A stretch of 51,022 nucleotides of DNA from NCBI GenBank assembly GCA_913062575.1, contig CAJXVT010000012.1:1-51022 (forward strand), written 5' to 3'. Within the stretch, counting starts at the first letter, position 1. The number at the start of each line of letters is the position of its first letter. The translations under genes and the position numbers were made by a program. Below are positions 16,259 to 24,884 of this stretch, in pieces. Source of the stretch: an uncultured Flavobacteriaceae bacterium. Lineage in GTDB: Bacteria; Bacteroidota; Bacteroidia; Flavobacteriales; Flavobacteriaceae. The notes below the pieces were generated by a model, which did no database searches, had not been told where the DNA came from, and saw nothing but the letters and a program-made list of their open reading frames with translations.

Positions 16259-18910
16259 ATGACTAAAAAACTCTCATTTATTCTTGCAGTATGCATGTCA
16301 ACTTTTGCATTTGGCCAAGAAAAAGCAACTACAAACAAAGTTCCTAAGAGAATTTACAATACAAAAAAAGTTACTACAGCTCCAGTTTTAGACGGATTAA
16401 TTACTGATGAAACTTGGAATAGTGTTGAATGGGCTGGCGACTTTAAACAGTGGATGCCAGATGAAGGAAAAGCACCTGCGCAAAAAACAAAATTCAAAAT
16501 TATTTATGATGAAAAGCACATTTATGTTGCTGTTCGTTGTTATGATTCAGAGCCAGAAAAAATTGTAAACAGATTGTCTCGTAGAGATGGAAATGATGGA
16601 GATTGGATTGAGGTGAACTTTGATAGTTACCACGATTTAAGAACAGGATTTGCATTTACAGTAACTGCAGCTGGAGTAAAAGGAGATGAAGCAATTTCTG
16701 CAAATGGAAATAATTGGGATGGAAGTTGGAATCCTATTTGGTATGTAAAAACAAATATTGATAAAGAGGGTTGGACTGCGGAAATGAAAATCCCATTAAC
16801 TCAGGTTCGTTTTTCTGATGAAGAAAACCAAGTGTGGGGATTACAAATGCACAGAAATAATTTTAGAGAGAATGAGCGTTCAATTTGGCAAAGAATTCCT
16901 AGAGATCTTCCAGGTTGGGTAAGTAATTTAGGAGAACTACATGGAATTAAAAATATAAAACCACAAAAGCAAGTAGAAATTCAACCTTATATGGTTGGGC
17001 AAACTGAAACTTTTGAGAAAGAAGCAGGTAACCCGTTTGCAACAGGAAAAAGGAGTAATGCAAATTTTGGTATCGATGGTAAAATAGGAATCACCAATAA
17101 CCTAACATTAGACTTTACTGTTAATCCAGATTTTGGTCAAGTAGAAGCAGATCCGTCAGCAATTGCATTAGATGGTTTTCAAATTTTCCAAGAAGAGCAA
17201 AGACCATTTTTTGTAGAAAATAAAAGTATTTTCGATTACCAAGTAACCAAAGCGCAAGCTGGAGGACCTTTTACAAGAGATAATGTTTTTTATTCTCGAA
17301 GAGTTGGTAGAAGTCCTCAAGCTGGAACAACAGCAGGTTCTGGAGAATTTGTAGATAGACCTGGAAATACAACAATATTAGGAGCAACAAAGTTTTCTGG
17401 AAAAACAAAATCAGGATTGTCAATCGGGATTTTAGAAGCCGTAACACAAGAAGAATTTGCAGAAATAGATAATAACGGTACAAGAAGAAAAGAAGTTGTA
17501 GAGCCTTTAACTAATTTTTTCTTAACCAGATTGCAAAAAGAATACAACAATAGTAATACGTTAATTGGTGGAATTCTAACTGCAACGAATAGAAATTTAA
17601 CAGATACAAATATTAATAGTTTACACAATGCGGCCTATTCTGGTGGTCTAGATGTTAGGCATCAATGGAATAACAGAAGCTGGTATGTAGAAGGGAATAT
17701 AGTTCTGAGTAAAGTATTAGGAAGTAGAGAAGCAATTTACAATACACAAACAAGTTTAAGGCATAATTTTCAACGAGTAGATGCTACTCATGTTTCTGTA
17801 GATCCAACAAAAACCTCTTTAACAGGAACAGGTGGTAACATTAAAATAGGGAAATCTGGAGGAGGAACCTTTGTATTTGATACAGGAGTTACATGGCGTT
17901 CGCCAGAATTAGAAATGAATGATATGGGTTTTCAACGTAACGCAGATGATATTACTCATTACAATTGGATGGCTTATAGATCATTGAAACCATTTTCTAT
18001 TTTTAGAAGATTACAGGTAAATTACAACCATTATGTTTCTTGGAATTTTGAAGGGAAAAACACTTATTTAGGAATCAACACCAATTCTCATGCAACGTTT
18101 AAAAACAATTGGAGAACAGGTTTTGGAATGCATTATGTTACGGTAGATTATACTGATTCAGCATTACGAGGTGGGCCGATGTTAAAATTGACAAATTCAT
18201 TTGATTACAATATGTATATCAGTAGTGATCAAAGTAAAAAAGTACAATTTAACGTTAGAGCAGGACAAACTAAAGGAGCAGAAAACTCTTTTAAAAGAAC
18301 TTCTTTTTCTTTAGGAATGACATATGTGCCAATAAATTCTTTTAATATTTCTTTAGAAGCAAGACTTAATTCTAATCAACAAGAATTGCAATATGTAACA
18401 ACGGGTTCTTACAATAGTAATGCTCGTTATATCAATGCTAGTTTAGACCAAGACACCTTTAATTTATCATTAAGATTAAACTATACGTTAAGCCCAACAA
18501 TGTCTATTCAATATTATGGTTCGCCATTTATTTCTAGAGGGCGTTATACAAACTTTAAACACATTACCAATTCGTTAGCAAATAAATTTACCGATAGATT
18601 TCAGCCGTATGCAAGCAATCAAATTACTTATGACGGAGTTTCTGATAGCTATTTGGTTGATGAAAATACTGATACAGTTACTGATTATACGATCGGAAAC
18701 CCAAATTTCTCGTTCATTCAATTCCAATCTAATTTAGTAGCACGTTGGGAATATATTCCAGGTTCTGAAATCTTCTTAGTTTGGTCTCAAGGACTAACAG
18801 GTTCTGGTAATCCGATGGATAAATTGTTACCAAGTTTAAGAGAGAATATTGCAGGTCAAAAACCTCATGATATTTTCTTAATCAAAGCAACTTACAGGTT
18901 TATGATGTAA
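16259..18910 (+). CDS. DUF5916 outer-membrane protein with CBM9-like N-terminal domain
   Basis: 883 residues with a signal peptide (residues 1-19, ending FAFGQ). Residues ~35-220 form a CBM9-like beta-sandwich: APVLDGLITDETWN, IYDEKHIYVAVRCYDSEPEKI, DGDWIEVNFDSYHDLRTGF and the WTAEMKIPLTQVRF segment are typical. From ~240 on the protein is rich in aromatic beta strands ending in KATYRFMM, a C-terminal Met/aromatic close like an outer-membrane barrel, which fits DUF5916. The family is common in Bacteroidota; its function is not established, and carbohydrate or envelope binding is a guess. It is monocistronic and ends at a bidirectional terminator shared with the convergent pseudouridine synthase gene. 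Confidence 0.85.
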   Translation: MTKKLSFILAVCMSTFAFGQEKATTNKVPKRIYNTKKVTTAPVLDGLITDETWNSVEWAGDFKQWMPDEGKAPAQKTKFKIIYDEKHIYVAVRCYDSEPEKIVNRLSRRDGNDGDWIEVNFDSYHDLRTGFAFTVTAAGVKGDEAISANGNNWDGSWNPIWYVKTNIDKEGWTAEMKIPLTQVRFSDEENQVWGLQMHRNNFRENERSIWQRIPRDLPGWVSNLGELHGIKNIKPQKQVEIQPYMVGQTETFEKEAGNPFATGKRSNANFGIDGKIGITNNLTLDFTVNPDFGQVEADPSAIALDGFQIFQEEQRPFFVENKSIFDYQVTKAQAGGPFTRDNVFYSRRVGRSPQAGTTAGSGEFVDRPGNTTILGATKFSGKTKSGLSIGILEAVTQEEFAEIDNNGTRRKEVVEPLTNFFLTRLQKEYNNSNTLIGGILTATNRNLTDTNINSLHNAAYSGGLDVRHQWNNRSWYVEGNIVLSKVLGSREAIYNTQTSLRHNFQRVDATHVSVDPTKTSLTGTGGNIKIGKSGGGTFVFDTGVTWRSPELEMNDMGFQRNADDITHYNWMAYRSLKPFSIFRRLQVNYNHYVSWNFEGKNTYLGINTNSHATFKNNWRTGFGMHYVTVDYTDSALRGGPMLKLTNSFDYNMYISSDQSKKVQFNVRAGQTKGAENSFKRTSFSLGMTYVPINSFNISLEARLNSNQQELQYVTTGSYNSNARYINASLDQDTFNLSLRLNYTLSPTMSIQYYGSPFISRGRYTNFKHITNSLANKFTDRFQPYASNQITYDGVSDSYLVDENTDTVTDYTIGNPNFSFIQFQSNLVARWEYIPGSEIFLVWSQGLTGSGNPMDKLLPSLRENIAGQKPHDIFLIKATYRFMM

Positions 18911-18936
18911 TAAATATGTAAAGATATTTACAAAAT

Positions 18937-18972
18937 AAAAAAAGCCGAGTTTACTAAAACTCGGCTTTTTTA
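18937..18972. terminator. Bidirectional terminator between convergent genes
   Basis: 15-bp stem (18938-18952 with 18957-18971; core GCCGAGTTT/AAACTCGGC) with ACTA loop and A/T flanks on both sides. It overlaps the last codons and stop of the minus-strand pseudouridine synthase gene and lies 27 bases past the DUF5916 stop, so it can serve both genes. Confidence 0.9.
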
Positions 18973-20690
18973 TGAAATGTCATTTTCTCTTTTGTTGTTG
19001 GGTGTGTAAACTCAATCTCTGCAGCATGTAAATGCAATCGACTTGCTTTTTTACCATACAAATCGTCTCCAATAATTGGAGTATTTAACCCTAATTTATG
19101 AGATGCATGAACACGCAATTGATGGGTTCTTCCAGAAACTGGAAACAAATGAACTCTTGTTTTTCCATTCAATCTTTCAATTACTTTCCAGTTTGTAAGC
19201 GCGGGTTTTCCATGCTCATAACAAACCAATTGTCTAGGTCTATCATCTAAATTAACACGTAATGGTAGCTCAATAGATCCAGAGTCATTTGTAAGGTCTC
19301 CATCTAACAAAGCTTCGTATCTTTTTTTAACAGTTTTAAGGATAAACTGACTTTGTAGATCCTTATGAGACTTCTTATTTTTTGCAATCAATAAAATACC
19401 AGAAGTAGACATGTCTAATCTGTGGACAATAATTGGTCCTGAAATATTTGGGTATTTGTGTTTGATTCTAGTATACACAGAATCTTGAATGTGAATCCCT
19501 GGTACAGATAAAAACTCGGCAGGTTTGTGAATTACAATAATATCATCATCTTCAAATAAGTATTCTAATTCTTTTCCAATCGCAGGATTTTGCAACATAG
19601 GATTGGTGTCCATTTCAATTCCTTTTAACATATGTGTTAAAATCGGTTTGCATTTTCCTTGGCAAGCCGGATAAAACTGTTTGTGCTTTCTGATTTCTTT
19701 ATTTGGTGATTGTCCCCACCAAAATTCAGCCATTGCAATCGGTTTTAAATCGTTTAGAAAAGCATATTGTAATAATTTTGGTGCTGCACATTCTCCAGAG
19801 CCCGCAGGCGGATTTAACTCTGAGGTTTCAGAAAATAGTTGCGATAAATCTTTGACTTCTTTTTTAGAATTTAAAAATTGGTATTGTTCAAATAAATACT
19901 GTTGTAATGCTGCAGATTTAGTTTTTCGCTGCTCTTTTAACATGTCAATTTGATGAGTGAAAACAGCAAGTTTTTCTTTAATTTCGTTTAAAGTATGATC
20001 CCAATAGCGAGTAACATTATTAAAGAAATATTTACCTTCTAAACTTTCTTTTGCTAATTCTTTTTCAAAAGTAGCATAAGCTTCCAGTTTCAATTCAAAC
20101 CGAGCTTTATCTCTACGTAGATCACGCTCGTTTTTTGCAGATTTTAACTCCTGTTTTTTCTCTTTTATATCAATCGCAGCTTTTTTCTTTTCTGATTTTA
20201 ATTGCGATAACAATACTAAATAGTCAAGGTTATTCTCTAAGTTTTCTAGTTCTGTGTTGATACTGTTTAAAACGTTTTCTTCTTGTAAGAAATACGAATC
20301 CTTGGTGAGCATGTCAAAAACAGGTGGAACAAATTTTTTGTGCATGTTTACTTCTGCTAATTTCCCGGAAACGGAAGCAAGATAGCCAAGTTTTCCTCGT
20401 TGGTTTTGAACCACTAAAACCCCAAACATTTTTCCAATAACCAATCCTTTTTTAGAAGTATTTAGTCCAAAATTATGTTCAAAATCGGTTTGATTTTTTA
20501 AATAGTCTTGTACCTCATTAGCTGCAATCTCACATAAAATATGAGGTTCGTAATAAAATGGAAACGTAAACTTAGTTGGAAGTTTAATTTCGTTTATTGA
20601 AGTAGAAAAATGTTGAAAATGTGTTTGCACAAAAGGTTGAGTAAAATTCTGAGCAAAGATACTTTTTAAAGTAGTATTAGACAAAATCAA
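18954..20690 (-). CDS. RluA-family RNA pseudouridine synthase, long form
   Basis: Converts uridine to pseudouridine in rRNA or tRNA; the target is unknown. The C-terminal third is the catalytic domain: IHKPAEFLSVPG, IVHRLDMSTSGILLIAKN with the catalytic Asp near residue 424, VSGRTHQLRVHA and IIGDDLYG. Before it come a beta-rich N-terminus, a long coiled coil (about 160-290, Lys/Glu-rich) and a Cys-containing block (GECAAPKLLQYAF, AEFWWG, FYPACQGKCKPIL) that is also found in long RluA forms of the phylum. The ATG at 20690 is doubtful: a near-perfect promoter covers codons 2-13. A GTG at 20630 (558 residues) would lie just downstream of the predicted transcript start. The gene ends inside the shared terminator. 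Confidence 0.88.
   Translation of the reverse strand: MILSNTTLKSIFAQNFTQPFVQTHFQHFSTSINEIKLPTKFTFPFYYEPHILCEIAANEVQDYLKNQTDFEHNFGLNTSKKGLVIGKMFGVLVVQNQRGKLGYLASVSGKLAEVNMHKKFVPPVFDMLTKDSYFLQEENVLNSINTELENLENNLDYLVLLSQLKSEKKKAAIDIKEKKQELKSAKNERDLRRDKARFELKLEAYATFEKELAKESLEGKYFFNNVTRYWDHTLNEIKEKLAVFTHQIDMLKEQRKTKSAALQQYLFEQYQFLNSKKEVKDLSQLFSETSELNPPAGSGECAAPKLLQYAFLNDLKPIAMAEFWWGQSPNKEIRKHKQFYPACQGKCKPILTHMLKGIEMDTNPMLQNPAIGKELEYLFEDDDIIVIHKPAEFLSVPGIHIQDSVYTRIKHKYPNISGPIIVHRLDMSTSGILLIAKNKKSHKDLQSQFILKTVKKRYEALLDGDLTNDSGSIELPLRVNLDDRPRQLVCYEHGKPALTNWKVIERLNGKTRVHLFPVSGRTHQLRVHASHKLGLNTPIIGDDLYGKKASRLHLHAAEIEFTHPTTKEKMTFHKKAEF
20654..20685 (-). promoter_or_regulatory. Promoter overlapping the apparent start of the pseudouridine synthase gene
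   Basis: Minus strand TTTG (20685-20682), 20 bases, TATCTTTG (20661-20654). The same -7 octamer is used in front of asnS. It lies inside the annotated reading frame and implies transcription from near 20648, so translation should start downstream. Confidence 0.55.
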
Positions 20691-20838
20691 TAATTAGTTG
20701 AGATTTACTTTGCGTAACTTTAGCTATTGTTTTCTAAATTAATACGTTTAATAGAGTTTTTGCAACGCTTCAGATTATGCATTGTCTTTATAAATGTAGA
20801 GCTGTATTTATTACGATTCAAAATTAACTAAACCAAAT

Positions 20839-21390
20839 ATGCATCAAGTAAAATTGATAGAAGAGTGTAAATCAAATAACAAGCGTGCTCAAATAGAGCT
20901 GTATAGAAAATACAATCAGGCGATGTATAATGTTGCCATGCGTTTACTTAAGAATCCTGATAACGCAGATGATGTTATTCAAGAATCTTTTTTAAGTGCA
21001 TTTAAAAATATACATCAATTTAAAGGAGAAGTGACTTTTGGGGCTTGGCTTAAAAAAATTGTAATTCACAAATGCCTTAATCATTTAAAAAAGAAAGAGC
21101 TTGATGTAATTTCTTTGGATGAATCACAAGCGTATAATACAGAAAAAGAAGAAACTGATAACTGGGAGTTTGATAGTTTAATCGTGCTAGAAGATGTGAA
21201 AAAAGGCATAGATAAACTTCCAGATAAATACAAGTTGGTAGTGGTGTTATACTTAATAGAGGGATTTGATCATGAGGAGATTTCTGAAGTTTTAGATATT
21301 TCTGTAGTAGCATCAAGAACGCAACTAATGAGAGGAAAAATTAAACTAAGACAATTATTAAAACGACAAGGTTATGGAACAGAATCTTAA
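20839..21390 (+). CDS. ECF-type (sigma-70 family) RNA polymerase sigma factor
   Basis: 183 residues. Region 2 at about 25-95 (KNPDNADDVIQESFLSAFKNI, FGAWLKKIVIHKCLNHLKKK) binds core polymerase and the -10 element. Region 4 at about 125-180 (LPDKYKLVVVLYLIEGFDHEEISEVL, followed by SRTQLMRGKIKLRQLL) is the helix-turn-helix for the -35. No region 1 or 3, as in ECF factors. A charged linker (LDESQAYNTEKEETDNWEF) joins them. The last 17 bases overlap the next gene in another frame, so the two are likely translationally coupled. Autoregulation of the operon is typical but not shown here. Confidence 0.92.
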   Translation: MHQVKLIEECKSNNKRAQIELYRKYNQAMYNVAMRLLKNPDNADDVIQESFLSAFKNIHQFKGEVTFGAWLKKIVIHKCLNHLKKKELDVISLDESQAYNTEKEETDNWEFDSLIVLEDVKKGIDKLPDKYKLVVVLYLIEGFDHEEISEVLDISVVASRTQLMRGKIKLRQLLKRQGYGTES

Positions 21391-21913
21391 GAAATTATTT
21401 GAACAAGATCGTCTAGTAAATCATAAACGAAGCGCTGATCATGAAGATCTTTTTATAGAACAACTTTACAAAGAATTACCTGTAAAAAAGAGAATTTCTT
21501 TTTCAAGTTTTAGAATTGCAGCTTCAATTTTGGTTCTTATAGGAATTGGAGCACTGTCTTATATGATACTTGATAACCCTTCAAATAAAAAGAATGTGTT
21601 TGAAGCGTATACATTAAAGAATATTTCACCTGAATTGGAAGAAATTGAAAGCTTCTATGTTTCGAATATCAATTTAATAGTATCAGATATAGAGAAGAAT
21701 AGTGAGAGTCGAACACTTGTTAAAAGGTATATGAAGCGTCTTTCTCTTTTGAAAGAAGAATACAAAAACCTTATTACTGAAATGAATGAAGAGGGCCCAA
21801 ACTCATTAAGTATAAGTGTATTAATAAATAACTTAAAATTACAATTAGAGTTATTGCAAGAATTAAGTGAACAGGTAAGATCAACAAAAAACAGAAAAAA
21901 TGAAATTATATAA
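21374..21913 (+). CDS. Single-pass membrane protein, probable anti-sigma factor
   Basis: 179 residues. The cytoplasmic N-terminus (~46 residues) precedes one helix at about 47-66 (FRIAASILVLIGIGALSYMIL) and a C-terminal part of long charged helices (about 85-175). No zinc-binding ZAS motif (HxxxCxxC) is visible, and there are no cysteines in the N-terminal region. Its position directly after an ECF sigma gene with a 17-base overlap, and its topology, argue for an anti-sigma factor. The predicted periplasmic coiled coil could sense envelope state. I do not recognise the family from sequence alone. Confidence 0.6.
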   Translation: MEQNLKKLFEQDRLVNHKRSADHEDLFIEQLYKELPVKKRISFSSFRIAASILVLIGIGALSYMILDNPSNKKNVFEAYTLKNISPELEEIESFYVSNINLIVSDIEKNSESRTLVKRYMKRLSLLKEEYKNLITEMNEEGPNSLSISVLINNLKLQLELLQELSEQVRSTKNRKNEII

Positions 21914-23288
21914 AACAAACAACTGTGCATTCTTCCTTTTAGGAATAATGCTTGCCATAACTAACAGTTACGGACAAGTTTTAACTAAAACCAAGCAACT
22001 TCAGTTTTCAGTAAAAAGCAATGTAGCTATTGAGTTACAAAGTAAATATACAAACATAGAGTTTGAGTTAACAGACAACAATAAAGTTATGATTGAGGCA
22101 GTAATGGATATTGAAGGTCTATCACAAAAAGAAGCAGATGCTTATTTTAAAAAGTGGAAATTTAAAGCTAATAAGAATAATAACAAACTAGTAATTAGTT
22201 CAATTTTACGCAATAACACGAGTACAAATCTTGATAAACATGGGTATTATAATGGTTATTTTATTGATGGTGAGCAGCTTGATGCAATAACACCAGAAAA
22301 AAAAGGGAGTCTTAACCGAGTAAATACATTCAAGTATACTGATAAACCGCTAAATGAGAATACGAAAAAGTTTGATAATGCTGCCTACATTGAACAAGGA
22401 GATAGCTACCTATTGAAGTGGCAGAAGAAAAATAATGAAAAAATTGGAAAACGTTGGTTTAATAAAACGAAAGAAGAAAGAATTCTATTGCAAAAAGCTG
22501 TACAAGATGATAAACCTCAAAAAGTAAAAAAAGCAACAATTAAGGCTAGAAAAAGTATTAGTTCTAAAGAGGAGTTAAAGGCTAGACTGAAAAAAAATAA
22601 ATTACCAAAAACCAACGTGAGATCTTTGCCAAAAAGAGCTATTGTAAATAAAACACTAAAAATTAAAATCCCGAGACATGCTCAATTAAATATAACTGTA
22701 AGACATGGAAAAGTGATTATTTCTGATGAAATAACAAATTTAAAGGCCAACTTAAGTTATGTTTTGCTTCAAGCAAATATAATAAGTGGAAAGAATACAG
22801 CAATTAAAGGAGCGTATACCAATTTTGAGATTAACCAATGGAAAGCTGGAAATCTTGATATAACATTTTCAGATTTTGCACTAATAAAAAAGGTGAAAAG
22901 AATTAATATAACATCTAATGCATCATTGGTTTCAATTGATAATGTTACAGGTAATATAAATGCTAAAGGAAATTTCAAAATGCTTGGTGTTGATTTGTCT
23001 TCAACAATTACATACGCAAATATCGATGTAGAAGACAGTAAAGTAGTTTGGGTAAAGCTACCAAACAGCCCATATAATTTACGTTACGAAGGAATAGATT
23101 CTAAGTTGATTCATCCAAAAAAATTCTCCTTAAAAGCAGTAAAGAATAATTCTTCAAAACAACTTTTAGAAAATTTGCCTCTAAAAAACAATGCCCGCTT
23201 CGTAAAAATAAAAGCATTGGCTAGTGTACTACAAATTTATGATATCTCTTGGGATGATTTAGAGATTAAGAGTCTGGAAGGGCTTTAA
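21900..23288 (+). CDS. Exported beta-rich protein of the ECF sigma operon
   Basis: 462 residues with a signal peptide (residues 1-26, ending NSYGQ). Residues ~30-100 and ~250-440 are beta-strand rich with repeated short hydrophobic strands (KIKIPRHAQLNITVRHGKVIIS, ASLVSIDNVTGNINAKGNFKML). This resembles DUF4097/adhesin-type beta-solenoid proteins often encoded with ECF factors in Bacteroidota. The middle (about 100-245) is Lys/Asn-rich and low in complexity, possibly an insertion into the domain. Its ATG lies 14 bases inside the previous gene. A role as envelope effector or signal for the sigma/anti-sigma pair is inference. Confidence 0.6.
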   Translation: MKLYKTNNCAFFLLGIMLAITNSYGQVLTKTKQLQFSVKSNVAIELQSKYTNIEFELTDNNKVMIEAVMDIEGLSQKEADAYFKKWKFKANKNNNKLVISSILRNNTSTNLDKHGYYNGYFIDGEQLDAITPEKKGSLNRVNTFKYTDKPLNENTKKFDNAAYIEQGDSYLLKWQKKNNEKIGKRWFNKTKEERILLQKAVQDDKPQKVKKATIKARKSISSKEELKARLKKNKLPKTNVRSLPKRAIVNKTLKIKIPRHAQLNITVRHGKVIISDEITNLKANLSYVLLQANIISGKNTAIKGAYTNFEINQWKAGNLDITFSDFALIKKVKRINITSNASLVSIDNVTGNINAKGNFKMLGVDLSSTITYANIDVEDSKVVWVKLPNSPYNLRYEGIDSKLIHPKKFSLKAVKNNSSKQLLENLPLKNNARFVKIKALASVLQIYDISWDDLEIKSLEGL

Positions 23289-23389
23289 TAGTTAGGGATG
23301 ATAAACTACATATGATCTCATAAAAATTTCACTACTTATTTAGTCTAATAAAATAATTAAAAAATCAACAGTTATAAACACGCCCAAAA

Positions 23390-24817
23390 ATGAAAAAAAT
23401 AAATCTATTATTAATCTTCTGTATTGTAGCAACGGTAGGCTATGCACAAGAAACTACCAAAAACTTTAAAGACGCTTTTAAGTTAATAGAAGTGTGGTTG
23501 GATGCTCAAAAAGATTTTGAAAACATTCCTAGTATTTCGGCAGTGATTGTGAAAGACCAAAAAACACTTTGGACTGGAACCTTTGGAAAACCAAATTTAG
23601 CACAAGAGAAAAAAACAGCTGTTTCAACTACTAGTAGCATCTGCTCTATAACTAAATCTTTTACGGCAGTAGCTATTATGAAATTAGTAGATGCCGGAAA
23701 GCTTAATTTAAGTGATAAGGTTAAGGATATTCTTCCATTTTACAAAGTGAAACAGAAGTTTCCTAAAGGAGGCTCGGTTACTGTAAGATCCTTATTGTCA
23801 CACTCTTCAGGATTACCGAGTAATACAGGACATAGTTATTTTACAGGGCCGGACTTTATTTTTCCTTCAAAAGAAGAGTTTCGTTCTACACTTAAAAATA
23901 TGGAAACGGAAAGTGAAGTTGGAGCCAAAGTAAAGTACAGTAATGTAGGATATGCGCTATTAGGAGAAATTATTGAAAAGGTGTCTGGAATACCTTATGA
24001 AGCATATCTAATGAATGAGGTAATAAGCCCGTTAAAAATGACAAATACATATATGGGAATGAAGTCAGGTAATAATAGACAGGCTATTGGTTATACGGCT
24101 ATAAACAGAAATAGAACTCGTAATCGAGTAAATGCGTTTCAGACTAAAGCAATGAAACCCTCAATGGGACTTTGGACTACTATTGATGATTTGGCAAAAT
24201 ATACTTCTTGGCAATTTAGGTTAAGAAATGCATCTAAAGCAGAAATCTTAAAACCAGCAACAATAAGAGGTATGCACAGTTTAGAAGTTACTGGTAAAGG
24301 CTATGAGAATGCGTGGGGTCTTGGATTTACGGTGAGTAAGGATTCCAAAGGTGATGATTGGGCAATGCATGGAGGAACCTGTCCAGGTTTTGTATCCATG
24401 CTTCAGCTAAATGTAACAACAAAAATGGGCTATGCTATTATGATCAATGCCAATAGGTCAAGTACTTTTAAATATCTAAATGGGATAAAACAGATTTTAA
24501 GTAAAGTAAAACCTATAAAAGAGAATATTACTAAAAGTTCAGTTAATCTAGATGACTATACAGGTTTCTATAGTATGAATCCGTGGAATAGTTCTATCTA
24601 CATTTCTACATGGGGAGAAGATTTAGTAATTCTACAGTTACCAGAAAATAGTCCAAAATATGGAATGAGATTTTTTAAGCATATTAAAGGAGATACGTTT
24701 CGTCAGAGAAAAGAAAATGGCGAGTTAGGAGATGAATATGTTTTTGAGAAAGATAAAAACGGCAAGGTGTTTCGATATTTTGAAGAGGGGAATTATAAAA
24801 ATAAAATGAGGAATTAA
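23390..24817 (+). CDS. Exported serine hydrolase, beta-lactamase class C/PBP-like
   Basis: 475 residues; signal peptide 1-20 (ends GYAQ). It carries the three catalytic motifs of the class C beta-lactamase/DD-peptidase fold: S86-I-T-K89 (SxxK), Y183-S-N185 (YxN) and H327-G-G (the KTG-like position). The final ~100 residues (from about 380, DYTGFYSMNPWNSSIYIS) form a small beta domain like the lipocalin-type C-terminal part of LACTB/EstB-like proteins. Periplasmic hydrolysis of peptides or esters is likely; true cephalosporinase activity cannot be told by sequence. A 101-bp gap separates it from the ECF operon, so it is likely separate. No TAnnTTTG was found upstream. Confidence 0.85.
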   Translation: MKKINLLLIFCIVATVGYAQETTKNFKDAFKLIEVWLDAQKDFENIPSISAVIVKDQKTLWTGTFGKPNLAQEKKTAVSTTSSICSITKSFTAVAIMKLVDAGKLNLSDKVKDILPFYKVKQKFPKGGSVTVRSLLSHSSGLPSNTGHSYFTGPDFIFPSKEEFRSTLKNMETESEVGAKVKYSNVGYALLGEIIEKVSGIPYEAYLMNEVISPLKMTNTYMGMKSGNNRQAIGYTAINRNRTRNRVNAFQTKAMKPSMGLWTTIDDLAKYTSWQFRLRNASKAEILKPATIRGMHSLEVTGKGYENAWGLGFTVSKDSKGDDWAMHGGTCPGFVSMLQLNVTTKMGYAIMINANRSSTFKYLNGIKQILSKVKPIKENITKSSVNLDDYTGFYSMNPWNSSIYISTWGEDLVILQLPENSPKYGMRFFKHIKGDTFRQRKENGELGDEYVFEKDKNGKVFRYFEEGNYKNKMRN

Positions 24818-24840
24818 TAATTTTTAAGGTGTTGGTCTTT

Positions 24841-24860
24841 AGCTCTTTTTATAAAGGGCT
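24841..24860. terminator. Possible terminator between convergent genes
   Basis: AGCTCTTT (24841-24848) and AAAGGGCT (24853-24860), 8 pairs with one G-T wobble and a 4-base loop, lying between the serine hydrolase and the aminotransferase-like gene. The T run is short, so this is a weak call. Confidence 0.4.
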
Positions 24861-24884
24861 TTATAATATGACTGTTACGTGGTT

